DNA of 64,000 nucleotides from Portulaca oleracea (Eukaryota; Streptophyta; Magnoliopsida; Caryophyllales; Portulacaceae): NCBI GenBank assembly GCA_029582165.1, contig CM055873.1, positions 41,476,795 to 41,540,794 of the forward strand, read 5' to 3'. Shown piece by piece: positions 1 to 11,468 of this stretch (position 1 is its first letter; each line of letters starts with the position of its first letter). The notes under the pieces were generated by a model. It saw only the letters and a program-made list of their open reading frames with translations, ran no database searches and was not told where the DNA came from. The position numbers and the translations under genes were made by a program.

Positions 1-65
1 CTTTTTCACTACATGGATTATGTTAATGATTAAGTTGATCGTGATGACAACCTCCACATCAGGTC

Positions 66-1173
66 ATAGACCAGCTTAGGGAACAAGTCACTGATATATG
101 GGAAGAATTCAGAATTCTCTACGACCAAGATTACAATCCAAAATATTTTATCCTCCACCTAACCAACAGCGATGTATGAATTATGAATTATTTTATTTTC
201 ATTTTGTTGCATTCCATGAGCTTAATTCATATGTTAATTAATCATTTAAATTTGCTAACCTTAAACCATCAGGATAACCACACAATTCACGTCACCATGA
301 AAGTTGAGTTCAAAACCTTATATGCCTTGTTCTATTATCATGGAGATGAGCCAACTCTATATTATTGCAGAGGGGCAAATCCAGAAGCTAAATTTAGCGG
401 GGTCAAATTTAAAATATGAGTACTTTAAAGTTTGCATCTAATAATAACATTCAAAAAACTAATATTAAAATCTAAATAAAAATGACTCATAAGCTTTGAT
501 ATTAAAATGTGTATGATATGTAATGTATTACATTATAATATAGTGCATAATATGTAATATATTGCATTAAATATGTGCATAAATTATTTTTCAAATTATT
601 TTTCAATTTTATATAAGTACATTTTCGTACAAAAGATGACAATATTGTTATCTATTTTCCAAAAAGAGGGGTCACATGACCCACGTGAACCCACCTTAGC
701 TCCGCCCTTGCTATTGCACCAATTATGGTAACATCTTCCCGGGATCACAAGATGCAGGCTTCACGAAATCGTACGACTCTCATCTTCAGAGTGTAACTTC
801 TTTTGGTCCAAACAACCTAGCTATGACAGTTATGAACCTATATCATGGGGCAAACCCTAACGTTCACAAACAAGGTTTCTTGAACATCATTTTGAATGTC
901 ATCGAACTGGTGCGGTTTTCGGTGTTAAGCACAAGGCTGTTGGAGTCCATAACACATAATCCTTTCCGAGATATCCCCTAAGAGAATGACATGAAGAAGT
1001 TGATAAACAATTGAACACCGATTTCGAAAGAGGTGCGAGCAAAAGTGTTACAACAACTTGCTCTAAACCCAGCAGCCCGTAAACCCGAAAATCATATTTT
1101 TCCTCGGGCCCAAGTTTTCGGAGTACATTTTGGCGGAGGCAAGATCGATATTGGATGTCATCAAGATCAGTGA
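66..1173 (+). pseudogene. Ribosome-inactivating-protein-like pseudogene (broken, interrupted)
   Basis: Recognised by family pattern only. RIPs are rRNA N-glycosylases. Four blocks occur in the family's order: an N-terminal block (66-173) with a LREQV helix and a PKY-x4-LTNSD strand; a strand block from 273 (NHTIHVT...LYALFYY); a block from 719 with IFPGS and a MNLYHG segment; and an active-site-like helix where Glu (904-906) and Arg (913-915) keep the E-x-x-R spacing, although the two intervening residues are Leu-Val instead of the usual small residues. The gap at 174-272 begins GT and ends AG, so it could be an intron. A transposon sits at 370-711. In-frame stops at 979-981 and 1012-1014 break the reading frame, which then stays open to 1173. 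The true N-terminus is not visible and may lie left of the window. It cannot encode a working protein as shown. Moderate confidence in the family, high that it is dead. Confidence 0.6.
370..711. mobile_element. Non-autonomous hAT-like insertion in the RIP-like pseudogene
   Basis: The 7-bp sequence TATTGCA occurs directly before (363-369) and after (712-718) this 342-bp segment; counting one mismatch it is an 8-bp duplication, as expected for hAT. The ends are imperfect inverted repeats (GAGGGGC at the left, GCAAGGGCGGAGC reading in from the right). The interior is AT-rich and non-coding. Its removal with one TSD copy restores colinearity of the flanking blocks, which supports insertion after the gene existed. 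Confidence 0.5.
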
Positions 1174-1308
1174 AGAGAACATGTGAGATAGCATATGAGC
1201 TAGATGTCTTGTTTTGAAGAAAATTACCTCATGTAAAGTTTGGACGAATTGGTATTATATCTCATGCTTTTGTATCATGAATTGGGTTGTTTATTGGATT
1301 ACTCTTTC
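1174..1308. other. AT-rich flank, no gene seen
   Basis: Short stretch downstream of the RIP-like relic. It has no open frame or motif that I recognise; it could hold the decayed C-terminal part of the relic. Confidence 0.4.
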
Positions 1309-1326
1309 TAATCGAGACAAATATAT

Positions 1327-1427
1327 TTTTTTTAATAAGTAAAGGCCTTGTCAGCCAAATTTTATTCATCAAATATTCATGTGCCAAAAAGAGCACAATA
1401 ATGCACCAATGTCCATAATAAGAATGT
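1327..1427 (-). mobile_element. 100-bp LINE 3' tail with 18-bp target site duplication
   Basis: A T-run at the left is the poly-A tail of a minus-strand insertion. The rest matches, reversed, the 3' tails of the LINEs ending at 4952 and 6580 (GCTCTTT-GGCAC, then TGAATAAAA, then GGCC-TTACTTAT). The flanks carry TAATCRAGACAAATATAT at 1309-1326 and 1428-1445 with one mismatch, a typical target-primed reverse-transcription footprint. The copy is extremely 5'-truncated and has no coding capacity. Confidence 0.75.
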
Positions 1428-1445
1428 TAATCAAGACAAATATAT

Positions 1446-2428
1446 ATTTTCATGTCTACTAGTTTGTTGTCATATTTTTATTAAATTATTTGGGTTGCTA
1501 ATATGTATTAATTAATATTATAAAAAGTGAGATGTAACTATGTTTATGATTTTATTTGCACAAGACATGTTTGTAGAATGTTATTTTGGTGTCCTACACT
1601 GAAATACAACGCACCATAAAAGTTTAAATTAGCCAAAAACGATAATCAATGAATCTAAAATATCATTTACAAAGAAAAATTTTCACAAAACAAAGCTTCA
1701 ATTATGCAGGGCTATTAAGTGATCATGTTGTGGAAACTACAAAGCAGTAACTCTTTCTACATGACACTTGCGCAAAAAGGTATTTTAGAATACATTATAC
1801 CAAGGAGCATAGCACGTAAGGAAATTTGAATAACCAACAACCCTTGATGGTAATTATCTCATTCTTGATAGCATACAATTGGTTTAGATCTAATGTTATC
1901 AACACAAAAATTCTCTAGGTAATTGAATGATTTTATTTGTCCACGGTCTGTACGTTGAACCTTTTATGCAAATTCATTTTCGCGAAATCACTACATAATT
2001 GGGAACACAACATGTTCAAAGCAAGTTGGTTGTGGTTGATCTTTCGGGTTCAACTTGCAACCCACAATTATGACGGTAAGTCCGAAGCTTGTCTTTTATT
2101 TTACAATATATTTCATTGAATCGGTCTACACCGTGCCTATTGATATGCTTTCATAGCTAGGTGGAGCCAAATTTGGAACTACCAGACATATGAATGATAT
2201 ATCAGTTAGAATAGAATTTCTCGATATATATAACTTTTTGTTTCACATTTTTCTTAAAAAGAAAAACAAAAAGCTATTTCATTGTTACATTTCATTACCT
2301 ATAAAAGTAAAAAAAAAAAGTTGTTGCATTTCATAAAAGAACATAATAAAATGAAATTTAGATGGACGACTTCATTGTCAACTACAATATGATCCCTTAA
2401 AGTAAGTAATACAACATTGTCAGAGAAG
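1446..2428. other. AT-rich non-coding stretch
   Basis: No coding region, repeat family or RNA gene is recognisable. Short open frames here (for example 1937-2119) have no domain and biased AT-driven composition. Confidence 0.5.
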
Positions 2429-2949
2429 AAAAATTGGATTCTAATAATCCAAACTTTTGGTAATTAGACGATAATAATTCAAACTTTTTTTTACGCTAAC
2501 AGTTCCAAAAAAAATAAAATTATATTTTTTTTGGACCACCATTCAGTACACACCATAAATATCTTGGATTTTGACTTAAACTTGCTCTCAAACTTAACAC
2601 AACACTTAGCAATGATTTTAGTGAATTCACAAATTTGGTCCTGATTTTTTTTGATATTTTAATAAATTTTATGGTTTTCCCTTTTTTATTCTAAAAAATC
2701 ATAATAATTGTTTAGAGTCTCAAAAAGGTGAAAATTCTTTTAATAACTATACTTCTACAACCTTGTTGGATGCAAGAATGAAAAACATTAGGAAAATATA
2801 AAATTTTAGAAAACCGTAAAGTGAAAATATAGAGGTACATTTGGAAACCAAAAAAAAAATACAATTTTTTTACTGTCGGCATACAAAAACAAAGTTCGTA
2901 TTATTGTTGTCCAATTACTAAAAGTTGGGATTATTATAATTCAATTTTC
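2429..2949. mobile_element. Foldback (MITE-like) element
   Basis: The left end (2429-2491, ATTGGATTCTAATAATCC...) and the reverse complement of the right end (2886-2949) match over about 60 bp with scattered differences, forming long imperfect terminal inverted repeats around an AT-rich, non-coding centre. The flanks (CAGAGAAGA and TAAGAGAAA) resemble a 9-bp duplication only loosely, so the superfamily is not decided; Mutator-like is possible. Confidence 0.55.
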
Positions 2950-2984
2950 CGTAAGAGAAAGGAATAAAGGAAAAAAAAAAGAAA

Positions 2985-3366
2985 GTGGTCATCAAGCACT
3001 ATTAGTATGGACATCAAGTATAACAGACGGGTGCATTAAGATCAGTATAGACATCAAGTATAACAGCCGGGGACATCAAGCATTATCAATTGTGGGCATC
3101 AAGTATAACAATGAGGGACATCAATCATTATTATTGTGGAAATCAAGTATAATAGCAAGGGGACATCCAACATTATCATTGTGGATATCAAGTCTAACAA
3201 CAGGGGATATAAAGTATTATCATTATGGAAATCAAGTATAACAACTGGGTGCATCAAGCATTATCAATATGGACATCAAGTATAACAGTAGGGGACATCA
3301 AGAATTATCGTTATGGACATCACGTATAACACTAAGAGACATCAAGTATAACAACATGGGATATCA
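2985..3366. repeat. Compound minisatellite, left part (about 43-bp unit)
   Basis: Two related half-units of about 21-22 bp alternate: GGACATCAAGCATTATCATT and GGACATCAAGTATAACAACA. Together they make a 43-44 bp higher-order unit repeated with variation. The array continues at 4953-5117 after the LINE, so both parts were one tandem array before insertion. Confidence 0.85.
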
Positions 3367-3369
3367 TTA

Positions 3370-3488
3370 CTTGGTTAGGAACAACCACTTACACGATTAA
3401 ATCTTGTGTTAGTGAAATTGAAAAGGTCTCCCTCGCAACTATTGCTGTTGATTCAGTTGTATGTTCTGTATGGATGAAACTAGCACCT
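3370..3488 (+). repeat. 119-bp direct duplicate inside the LINE (copy 1)
   Basis: Matches 3911-4029 at a constant offset of 541 bp with only about five substitutions and no indel. In the normal LINE order this segment belongs after the block at 3502-3910, so copy 1 is out of place at the 5' end of the insertion. Confidence 0.85.
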
Positions 3489-3910
3489 ACTTTGGAAAAA
3501 GGTGGTCCAGGCGATTCACTGTGAAGATTTTGCATTATTGCCTTCTAAATGTAAACCATGGATAGCAAGTCCATGGAATGATATCAAGAAGAGTGTGCTT
3601 GAGAATTCCAGCATACAACAAGTGATAAGGAACAACTTACAACTGCAAGTAGGTGAGGGAAGTGAAATAAGGTTCTGGAATGATAGGTGGAGTGGTCAAG
3701 TGCCACTTAGAGAATCCTACCCACTACTATTTGCCATATCAGCACAGAAACATTGCTCCATCAAAGAAGTTGGGTGGTTTGAAGGTAATAACTGGCGATG
3801 GATGTTGGCTTGGGAGAGGGGACTTACGATGGAAGAGCTATGCCAAGAACAACAATTGACAGAGGTACTACGATCTCATCAGCCTAAGAAAGATGTGAAG
3901 GACAACATCA

Positions 3911-4029
3911 CTTAGTTAGGAACAACCACTTACACGGTTAAATCTTGTGTTAGTGAAATTGAAAAGGTCTTCCTCGCGACTGTTGCTGTTGATTCAGTTG
4001 TATGTTCTGTATGGATGAAACTAGCACCT
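3911..4029 (+). repeat. 119-bp direct duplicate inside the LINE (copy 2, native place)
   Basis: The partner of 3370-3488. Here it runs directly into the zf-RVT coding sequence (LAPPKIEIMVW), so this is taken as the original location. Confidence 0.85.
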
Positions 4030-4952
4030 CCCAAGATTGAAATAATGGTCTGGATTACACTGATGGAGAAGCTGAATACGAGAGGAATGTTGGTCCGGAA
4101 AGGAATTATTAATGAGAACTTGGATTTATGTCCATTTTGTGGAGAAAGGGGGGAGGATACAACTCACCTGATCTTGTTGTGCTCGTTTACTTGGTCAATC
4201 TGGAGCTCCATCATGCAAGATTTGGGTTGTATAGTGACAAGGGCTGAAAATTTGAAGAGTATGTTTGAGAGATGGATGCAAGTTGAGATCAGACATAAGG
4301 TTAGAGGAAATATTTGGAAGGCTGCTTGTTTTGCTATCATTTGGTCTATTTGGAATCACAGGAATTTTGTCATCTTTGAGAGACAGGGGAAGGACAGAGA
4401 ATTACTACTACAATCAGTGAAATGAAGAATTTGCTTGTGGGCTTCAGTATGGAAGGAAAAAGTTGAGTATCCAGTGGAATACTTGGTAGCAAATTTTCAT
4501 CAAATTCCTTTCATCTATCATCAATAAATTGGTGAGACAACATCATGAAAAGAGGGGAGAAAAAGATCGGCCATTACTTGAAGTGAGATGGCAGAGGGTT
4601 TATTTGCAGTATTGGATGGAGTAGTGAAGTGGGTAGAGGTGGAATTCAGATCTAGTCAACTTTAGAGTGCACAAATGGATGATAATTAATAGTGGATGTG
4701 GCAAGTCGCAATGGTGTTGGCCCTTTTAAAGAAATGCAAGCTGGAAAGGTGAACAACTTTGGAAAGCTTTGGGTTTTGTCCTATTATGGATTAGCATAAT
4801 TTTGCCATATTTCATTTGTAGCTCTTTCTTGATCCACCATGGACTTGGCCTAATTAATGTTGGGCTTTGTGTTGTTAACGTGCTCTTTGGCACTCCAAAT
4901 TTGGTGAATAAAACCAGGCTAAGTGGCCACTACTTATCAAAAAAAAAAAAAA

Positions 4953-5117
4953 ACAACATGAGATATCAAGCATTATTACTATGGACATCAAGTATAATAA
5001 CAAGGGACATCAAGCATTACCAGTACGGACATCAAGAATAACAGTAGGGGACATCAAACATTATCATTATGGATATCAAGTATAACAACAGGGGACATCA
5101 AACCTTGTCAATATGGA
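4953..5117. repeat. Compound minisatellite, right part
   Basis: Continues the GGACATCAAG half-unit array of 2985-3366 beyond the LINE; the units decay at about 5117 (GGACATATAGCATTCC). Confidence 0.8.
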
Positions 5118-6579
5118 CATATAGCATTCCTAACTAAACTAGAACAAAGATTTCAAATCAAGTTTTCCAACCTTCAACCCACACAAACGTAAACGAAACT
5201 TTGAATTCAAATATTCAACGACGTAGCACATTTCGCTTGATATCTCCTCATTACCATCCACGTGGCCTCTATCCTTCACCATTGGAGTCGAATTTTGGTT
5301 CCATATCAGCAAGATAACATAATTTGGTTTGAAACCCTAAAAAACACAATAAAGAAGCAACACATACTTAAACGACGCCTAGTATAATCAAATCACAATG
5401 GAAACTGTCATACCTTAATTTTTGTTAGGATACAAAAAAAATTTGTCAACGTCTTCATCGTCGGCGATCAAGGAATGCCTGGATGAATTCGAACGACGAC
5501 CTGGGATGATTTTGGGTGGATGTATTTAGTGCCTTTGGATGAATTTAATGTCTAATAAAATCATGAGGTTCTTTGATTGCCTTTCTAATTCTCCACGACA
5601 AAGTACTATAAATATAAAGAGTCCTTGGCCATTCAAGAGTACAAATCACAAACATACTTCTCTGTTGAGCATCATTATTTCCTACTATTGTTGAGTGTTA
5701 GGTCACAAATTATTGTATTAAATTTCTCTTCATTATTTGAGCCAATAGTATTAGGATGAGGACTAGGAGTTGAGAGGTTGACTCCTCCCACGCTTAATTG
5801 AGAGGTGAAGTTAAGTGGTGGGATATATCTTGAGAGTAGAGGATACTCTAAGATTGTCTACGGTTCATCCTAATAAGAGCTCGAGATTCAATCTTAGAGC
5901 TGGAGAACTCTAGGCGATGATGTACTCTGACATTCGAATTTCAAGGAGCTTGGTTAACAACCACCGTGTTTTATCTCTTTTATTTCCCGCCATTTCCGCA
6001 TTTTAATTTCCTTATTTTATTTTATTTAGTATTTTGTGATCATCCTATTCACCCCCTCTTTATGGTAATTTTATTTTTCAGTTACGAATTTGGAAGTAAT
6101 TATTTTCGAATATGTTAGTTCAGAAAACAGACTCTACTATATCAGTTAATTCAAAGAAAGAGTAGACGATGAGAATTAATTATTTTAATTAATGAATTTA
6201 GATGCATGCAAATTATAGTTAAAATGTGAAAATAAAATAAATAAAGTAAAGAACATAAACATAAGAAATATAAAGCATAAATAAAGTTAGATTTACATGT
6301 TTTCAATTTTGAATTAGTTGAAGTTTATTGTTAATTTCAAAATAACAGTTTTATTAAGTGAGAATTAAAGAAATAAAATGCAAGAATAAAAGCGTTAAAA
6401 TACCAAGAGTTATGTTTGCAAGATAATAGAATGGAAAAGGGAGAAAAATAAAATGAAATCTCTTAGTGCCAATACTCCTTGAATGATTTCAAGGTGTGTT
6501 ATGAAAGGTGAAAAACTAAAAATGAATTAATAATTTTTATTTTGCCAAAGTAGTCATTTCATCATTGTAAAATCATTTT
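5118..6579. other. Non-coding stretch with possible LTR-like remnant
   Basis: There is no clear gene. 5600-6060 has LTR-like layout: a TATAAATA box near 5608, a transcribed-leader-like stretch and, near 6040-6060, CCTATTCACCCCCTCTTT, a phrase often found just inside plant Copia elements. No terminal TG/CA pair or TSD could be fixed. On the minus strand, 5458-5414 and 5336-5139 can be joined by a GT-AG intron into an 80-codon frame without a recognisable domain. 6062-6579 is AT-rich and featureless. Confidence 0.25.
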
Positions 6580-8155
6580 TTTTAATAATTTGTGGCCTCT
6601 TAGCCTATTTTATTCACCCGAATAAAAAGTGCCTTTGAGCACAAATAAAATCCAACCCGTACATGAAATTTGGCCGAGATAAGCAAACTATTGTACTTGC
6701 CAACCCATTCCCTACAATTGAAAATTGAACTGAATGATAAAAGAACCAACACCCATGAAAATTACCCTGGATGGCCATACTACAACCAAAATAATCCCCC
6801 CCACCATATTCTCCTTTTTAGTACAAAGGCATAATATGAGCATGTGATTCCCTGTAACTTTTCTTCAACTCCTTCATACCATCCCTCAACAAAAGTTGTC
6901 ATTTCCTCAATTTATGGTACTTTGCTATGTCATCTTTCAACCCCTCTTTCACTTTTCTCTTTCTTCAACCACCCAATGGTCCTGACACATCTAAATGGTT
7001 TCTCAGATCCTTCCTTCCAAACCTCATCAAAATGGTTTCCTTGAAATTGTAAGCTAAACATTCAGCGGAATATACCATACCTTCCTTCCCCCTCTTTGCC
7101 TAAAATCCACTCTCCTTTTGGTAGTTATCAACACCTTCTCCATATTCATTAAAATCTTCCAGAATGATCATTGATTCAACTACGTTTGTTTTTAGGGACC
7201 TCAATTGGTTTCAAACCTCTTCTCTTTCTTTCTGCTCAGTTGGTGCATATAGAAAGCAAACAGCAACCTTGAAATTATCCCTTAGGAAAGTAGATATTAA
7301 CCAAATCCATCTATGTGCTTTGTATACTAACTCCACTTGTATGGCTTCATCACCCTGTCATACCACTAATCCACTAGCTCTATCCACTGCCTGTAGATCA
7401 ACACAACTCACTGCATAATTGCCCCAACACTTTCTCACGTCCCATTCATCAAATTTCGACTGCTTAGCCTCTAATAGCCCAATGCAATCCAATTTCTCCC
7501 TCTAACTTGATGTGTTTCGTCTCCACTAGTCCCATAATCTGAATTTGTTCTTCACTTATGATGGTTTGATGGACTGCTTCTTCTCTCCTGATCCAACCCC
7601 CTGACATTCCACGTAGCAATCCTCATGCTACTCAGATTCTAGAATCACCCTCCTGCTCCTTTTCTTCTTCCTCTTGAACAAATCATCCCTGGACAACTTC
7701 ACCTTTAAGTGTTGCTCTGCATTTTTGTTCTACTTTACTTTCATGAACCCTAAATCCTGACCAAATTTGATAGTCTTCCTTGCAATTATCAAACGTGTTT
7801 GCTCAATTGACTTACTATGGTTGTTGTCAGAGCCATACCCCTCTTCTGCATCATGTCTTGTCGAATCATCATCTTTCTCACTGCCCTGGTTATTTTCCTG
7901 ATAATTCTCCTCACAGTTTCCAGGCGAAATTACTAATTGATCTCCCCTATTTTGACTTCTAACAGGTCTTTGATCTTTTGAGGACCCGACATTTTCCAAA
8001 GATGCTTGTTTGACTCCTACATTCATTGAATATTGCCCCTTAGGTATTGAATCATCACCTAGTGGTTGCTCGAGTAACAACTCTTGTGAGTCAACTTCAA
8101 ATAAAGCATCACCATTACCAGGGTGGTTTTTTTGGGCCCAATCAAACTCATCCCA
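6580..8155 (-). mobile_element. LINE, 3' part: end of ORF1, endonuclease, 3' tail
   Basis: Reads right to left. At 8155-7730 lies the acidic, Ser/Asn-rich C-terminal part of ORF1, beginning WDEFDWAQKNHP at the Tekay junction. ORF2 then starts with the apurinic endonuclease signature (IATWNVRG near 7620, QIMGLVETKH near 7545, CFLYAP and ILEDFNE near 7250-7150), with frame breaks. The RT is missing: the sequence passes through a residual segment (FQGNHFDEVWKEG near 7020) to the family 3' tail and a T-run (poly-A) at about 6580. It is therefore an internally deleted copy. Its 5' portion lies beyond the Tekay insertion at 23.5-24.1 kb. Confidence 0.75.
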
Positions 8156-11100
8156 TGTAATAACCCGCCCCAAAATCGCGATTAATTAAGCGTTAATACC
8201 GTAATTATCTAAATTGCGTATAAATTTTTCGCGTTTATTTTCAAGTATTATCTATTTTATCGGTGTCAGGTTTCGTGCAGGAGATGGCAAAGCGTATCAA
8301 GTATCGGAATTATAAGTTCCAAAATTATTTTATTTACCTATTAAGTAAATTCGTATCGGGTTACCGTATACGTAATTTTAGTCGGAAAAAGGGTTTAATT
8401 ATTTTACTTCTAGAAGATTATATTTTATTATTCCAAAACTCAATTTATTTTATTTGAGTTATATTTATTTTATTTAATTTAAGTACAAGTGGTATTTATT
8501 TTCCATTTTATTTAATTTCCCTATTCAAGTTCTATCTTATTCCAACCCAAATGTTACCAATTAATTTTACCTAGTATCAAACTAAATGGGTAATTTTTAC
8601 TACTCTTATAATTATTTTACTCATTTGTATTTTCAGATTTTAGTTAATATATTAGTGGTTTAGTTAATGAGGAGTATATTAGATAGTAGAAGAGGTTATT
8701 ATCTTCATTTCTAATTCAAACACCCACACTCCACTTTCTCTCTCTACAAACTCCATCTCCCTCATCTTGCTCTGCTGCTGCCCAGACCATTACGCCACCA
8801 CCCTCTGCCGCCCTTTTCCGGCCGCCGTGTCGCTGAAGCCACCGGTGGCCACCTTCTCCTCCTCTCTTGAATTTCATCCAATTTTAACCCAAAGGGTAAT
8901 TTCTAAAACCCCAATTTCACTCTTTTATACCTAATCTGATTTTCATGATAATTACATGTTATTCTTGTCAATTTTACTTCTTTTACTCTCTTTTAGTGTA
9001 ATTTTCAGTTTATGGTTATTAGGGTTTAATTTTGAAAGAGATACATGTGTAATTTGGGTTGTTCTTGAGACATCTTTGATGGATTTATGTTGGATGATGA
9101 TAAAATCATGTTGCATGTTGTTTCTTGGTGAATTTCTAAGCTTAAGGACAGATTATAAAGTATGAAGTTGTTGATTCAAGTGTTATAAGGTTTAATTTGG
9201 GTGAATTAAGTGTATTTTGAGGTAAAAATTACTAGAATGTGTTATTGGTATTGAATTCATGGTTGCATGTCATTCTTGAGGCTTTTGATGAGCTTATTTA
9301 AGTGTTATAATTTCTGGAAATATGGTAGATTTTAGCCAAGTAGAGTTTAATGGAGAATGATTACAAGTTTGGGAGCTTAAATCACCATTAGAGTCAATTT
9401 CAAGAGCTAAAAAACGTTCTGCCCAGTTCTGGAAATTTTCGGAATTTTTAAAGTTGGATTTTTGCCCAGATTTTTGCTCCATTAGATAGCCCAAAGTATT
9501 AGAAAACCATAGGCTTTGGAATTTCTAAATTCCGTCTTGAATCGACCAAGTTATGAGCAAAACCGTGAAACCGGATTTTTACATACGAGTTTAAAGTCAG
9601 TAGGTTATGAGCTATTTTTCGACCTCTTAGAGATTTCTTTGGTTTTTAAGGAAAACATGAAAGTTTTAGATTATGCCGCGAGCTTTCCGAAAAGGTATGG
9701 TTTGTAGTCATACGATATCGGGAGTATAAGTTATAAGCCCCGGAAACCGGGTTGTCCTGTGTGAATATTCTGCCCAATTTATAAGTGGTAAAAAAACTCA
9801 TTTCTAAGGTTCTAAGCTAAGTCAATAAGGGTCCTTAAGCCTTGATAAATGATGATTATAGATTATAACCTCGAGTTAAGCCTTTTAGTGGATTATTATA
9901 TTTAGAAACCGGGTTATGTCCCAACGTTATTTATCCAAAAATAAGAGTTTGAGAATAAGTTTTACGTGCCTCCCGGTGAACATTAAGTTAATAATTCGAT
10001 ACCTTTGAGTTGGTTAAAGTATCTATCTACCTAAGGTCGTCCAAGTTCTAAATAGTTCTTATGATGAGTTTCCTAAAGTCTCAACTCATGGATTTTTCCC
10101 CTCAAATTACATTACCTATCTTTCTTCCATCGTTTACTCCATCAATATTATCCTTCTAAGTAAATCTCAAGGGAATTTTTCTAATTTCATATTCAACCTC
10201 TAATCTTTTAATCTCATCTTTCATCAATCAAGTTATCCTTCAAAAGATACAAGTTCCATCTATCGATTCTACCTTTCTACGTCAATTTCTCTATATAATT
10301 TCAACCCGAAACCCTTTATTTTCATTGATTCAGCTGCTGTCCGGGCCCATTTTGGGACCCTTCCCTTCATTTTTAGCCTCTGGCCCTTTCATCAAAGTTG
10401 TAGATCTCATTTTTCCCTATTCCGGGATATACTCTTTTGCTTTATTCCGATTTTCCTAGCCCGAGTTATACCTTGAACATTATCTTTACTTAAACCTGAA
10501 ATTTTATTTCTAAAAAGTCGTTTTAATTATTTTACTAAGTTTCTAAGTTTATGATTCTAATTTAGAACCTTGTTGGTTCTTCGTTATTATTTATTTCCGT
10601 CTTAGCCGTCAAGTTGCAAGCGCCATCTCCAAGCCGCACCCAAGTTTTTAGCGTCTCAAGGTACGCAAATTGTCCAACCTTTACCGCCTTCGTGCGAGCT
10701 AATTCATGTTCTACCAAGTTTTATGCTTTATGCAAGTCTTTTATGCTTTAAAGTGGACCCATCTTATGTTATATAAAGTTTAATTATGTTTTTAGCACTC
10801 CTGATCAGAGTGTCGGCACGGCAAGGTGTCGTAGTTTAACGGTCACCCAATCCAAATCTCGATCGATTTGGGCATACGCGTGTGTGAGGTGCTTGCACCG
10901 ATCATGAGGGTTCCATGTTTTTCATTCATATAGCTAAGTTCAGCTTTACTTATTTATATCTTATGCTTAATTCTTTAAGTTTATTTATGTTTATCCCCTT
11001 TCCCGTTTTCAAAATGAATTTAAATGTCGCATCAAACCGTTTTGAACGGTTTACGTGTTGGAGGTTTTCTTGAGTGTTTCCCCACTCACCTTCGTTGTTT

Positions 11101-11457
11101 TAATGTTTTGTTTTAGGAGGCTCGAGTTCTCGTGGTCCAAGCAAGTCTGTTCCAAAGTAGCTCCAGTGAGTTGAGGTAGTCCCTAAGCTAAGTTATGGAT
11201 GGAAGCCAAATTTTGCGCTTTGGAAGACTCTCGCAGATGTTTAAGTTTATGTATCTATATTTTTCAACGGATTGTATCAACTATGTATTGGGTTTGGAGT
11301 TAGTTTTCCTTGTGGTTTAAAAAGTGTTAGTGTTTTGTGGTTGCCTTGTCTCTTTCGGGACGCGGTAATGCCAGTCAAGTTTTCCATTGCGCTAATCATG
11401 AATTTGGGTGCTAAGTAAGCATTTAATTTGTGGTTTAAGATTGGGTTATTCTGATTG
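8156..11457 (+). repeat. Tekay-type 5' LTR (about 3.3 kb)
   Basis: Starts TGTAATAACCCGCC inside LINE ORF1, after the flank TCCCA. The right end is placed just before the primer-binding site at 11458; no clear CA end is visible, so the boundary is approximate. It aligns along its whole length with 17874-21161, nearly identical in AT-rich parts (for example 9180-9700 against 18880-19400) but with many indels at CG-rich parts. Confidence 0.8.
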
Positions 11458-11468
11458 TGGTATCGAGC
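11458..11468 (+). promoter_or_regulatory. Primer-binding site (initiator tRNA-Met type), one base lost
   Basis: TGGTATCGAGC follows the LTR; the second copy at 21162 reads TGGTATCAGAGC, the usual match to the 3' end of initiator tRNA-Met. Copy 1 lacks one A. Confidence 0.75.

Larger units (their letters stand above)
3367..4952 (+). mobile_element. 5'-truncated L1-like LINE inserted in the minisatellite
   Basis: The insertion is bounded by ACAACATGRGATATCA at 3351-3366 and 4953-4968 (one mismatch) and ends in a poly-A run after the shared LINE 3' tail. Only the end of ORF2 remains. Residues such as SPWNDIKK and EGSEIRFWNDRW at 3560-3700 are the region after the RT. APPKIEIMVW followed by CPFCGERGEDTTHLILLC at 4025-4190 is the zinc-finger reverse-transcriptase C-terminal domain (zf-RVT). 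Stops at 3913-3915 and 4423-4425 end the open frames. Its 5' end is a direct copy of a segment 541 bp downstream. Confidence 0.85.

Noticed and set aside
2985..5117. CRISPR-like regular repeats
   Set aside because: Half-units are adjacent without unique spacers, vary in sequence, and are split by a LINE in a plant genome; this is a minisatellite.
8956..9707. Short frames repeated at 18.6-19.4 kb
   Set aside because: They lie inside the Tekay-type LTRs and recur only because the LTR is duplicated.
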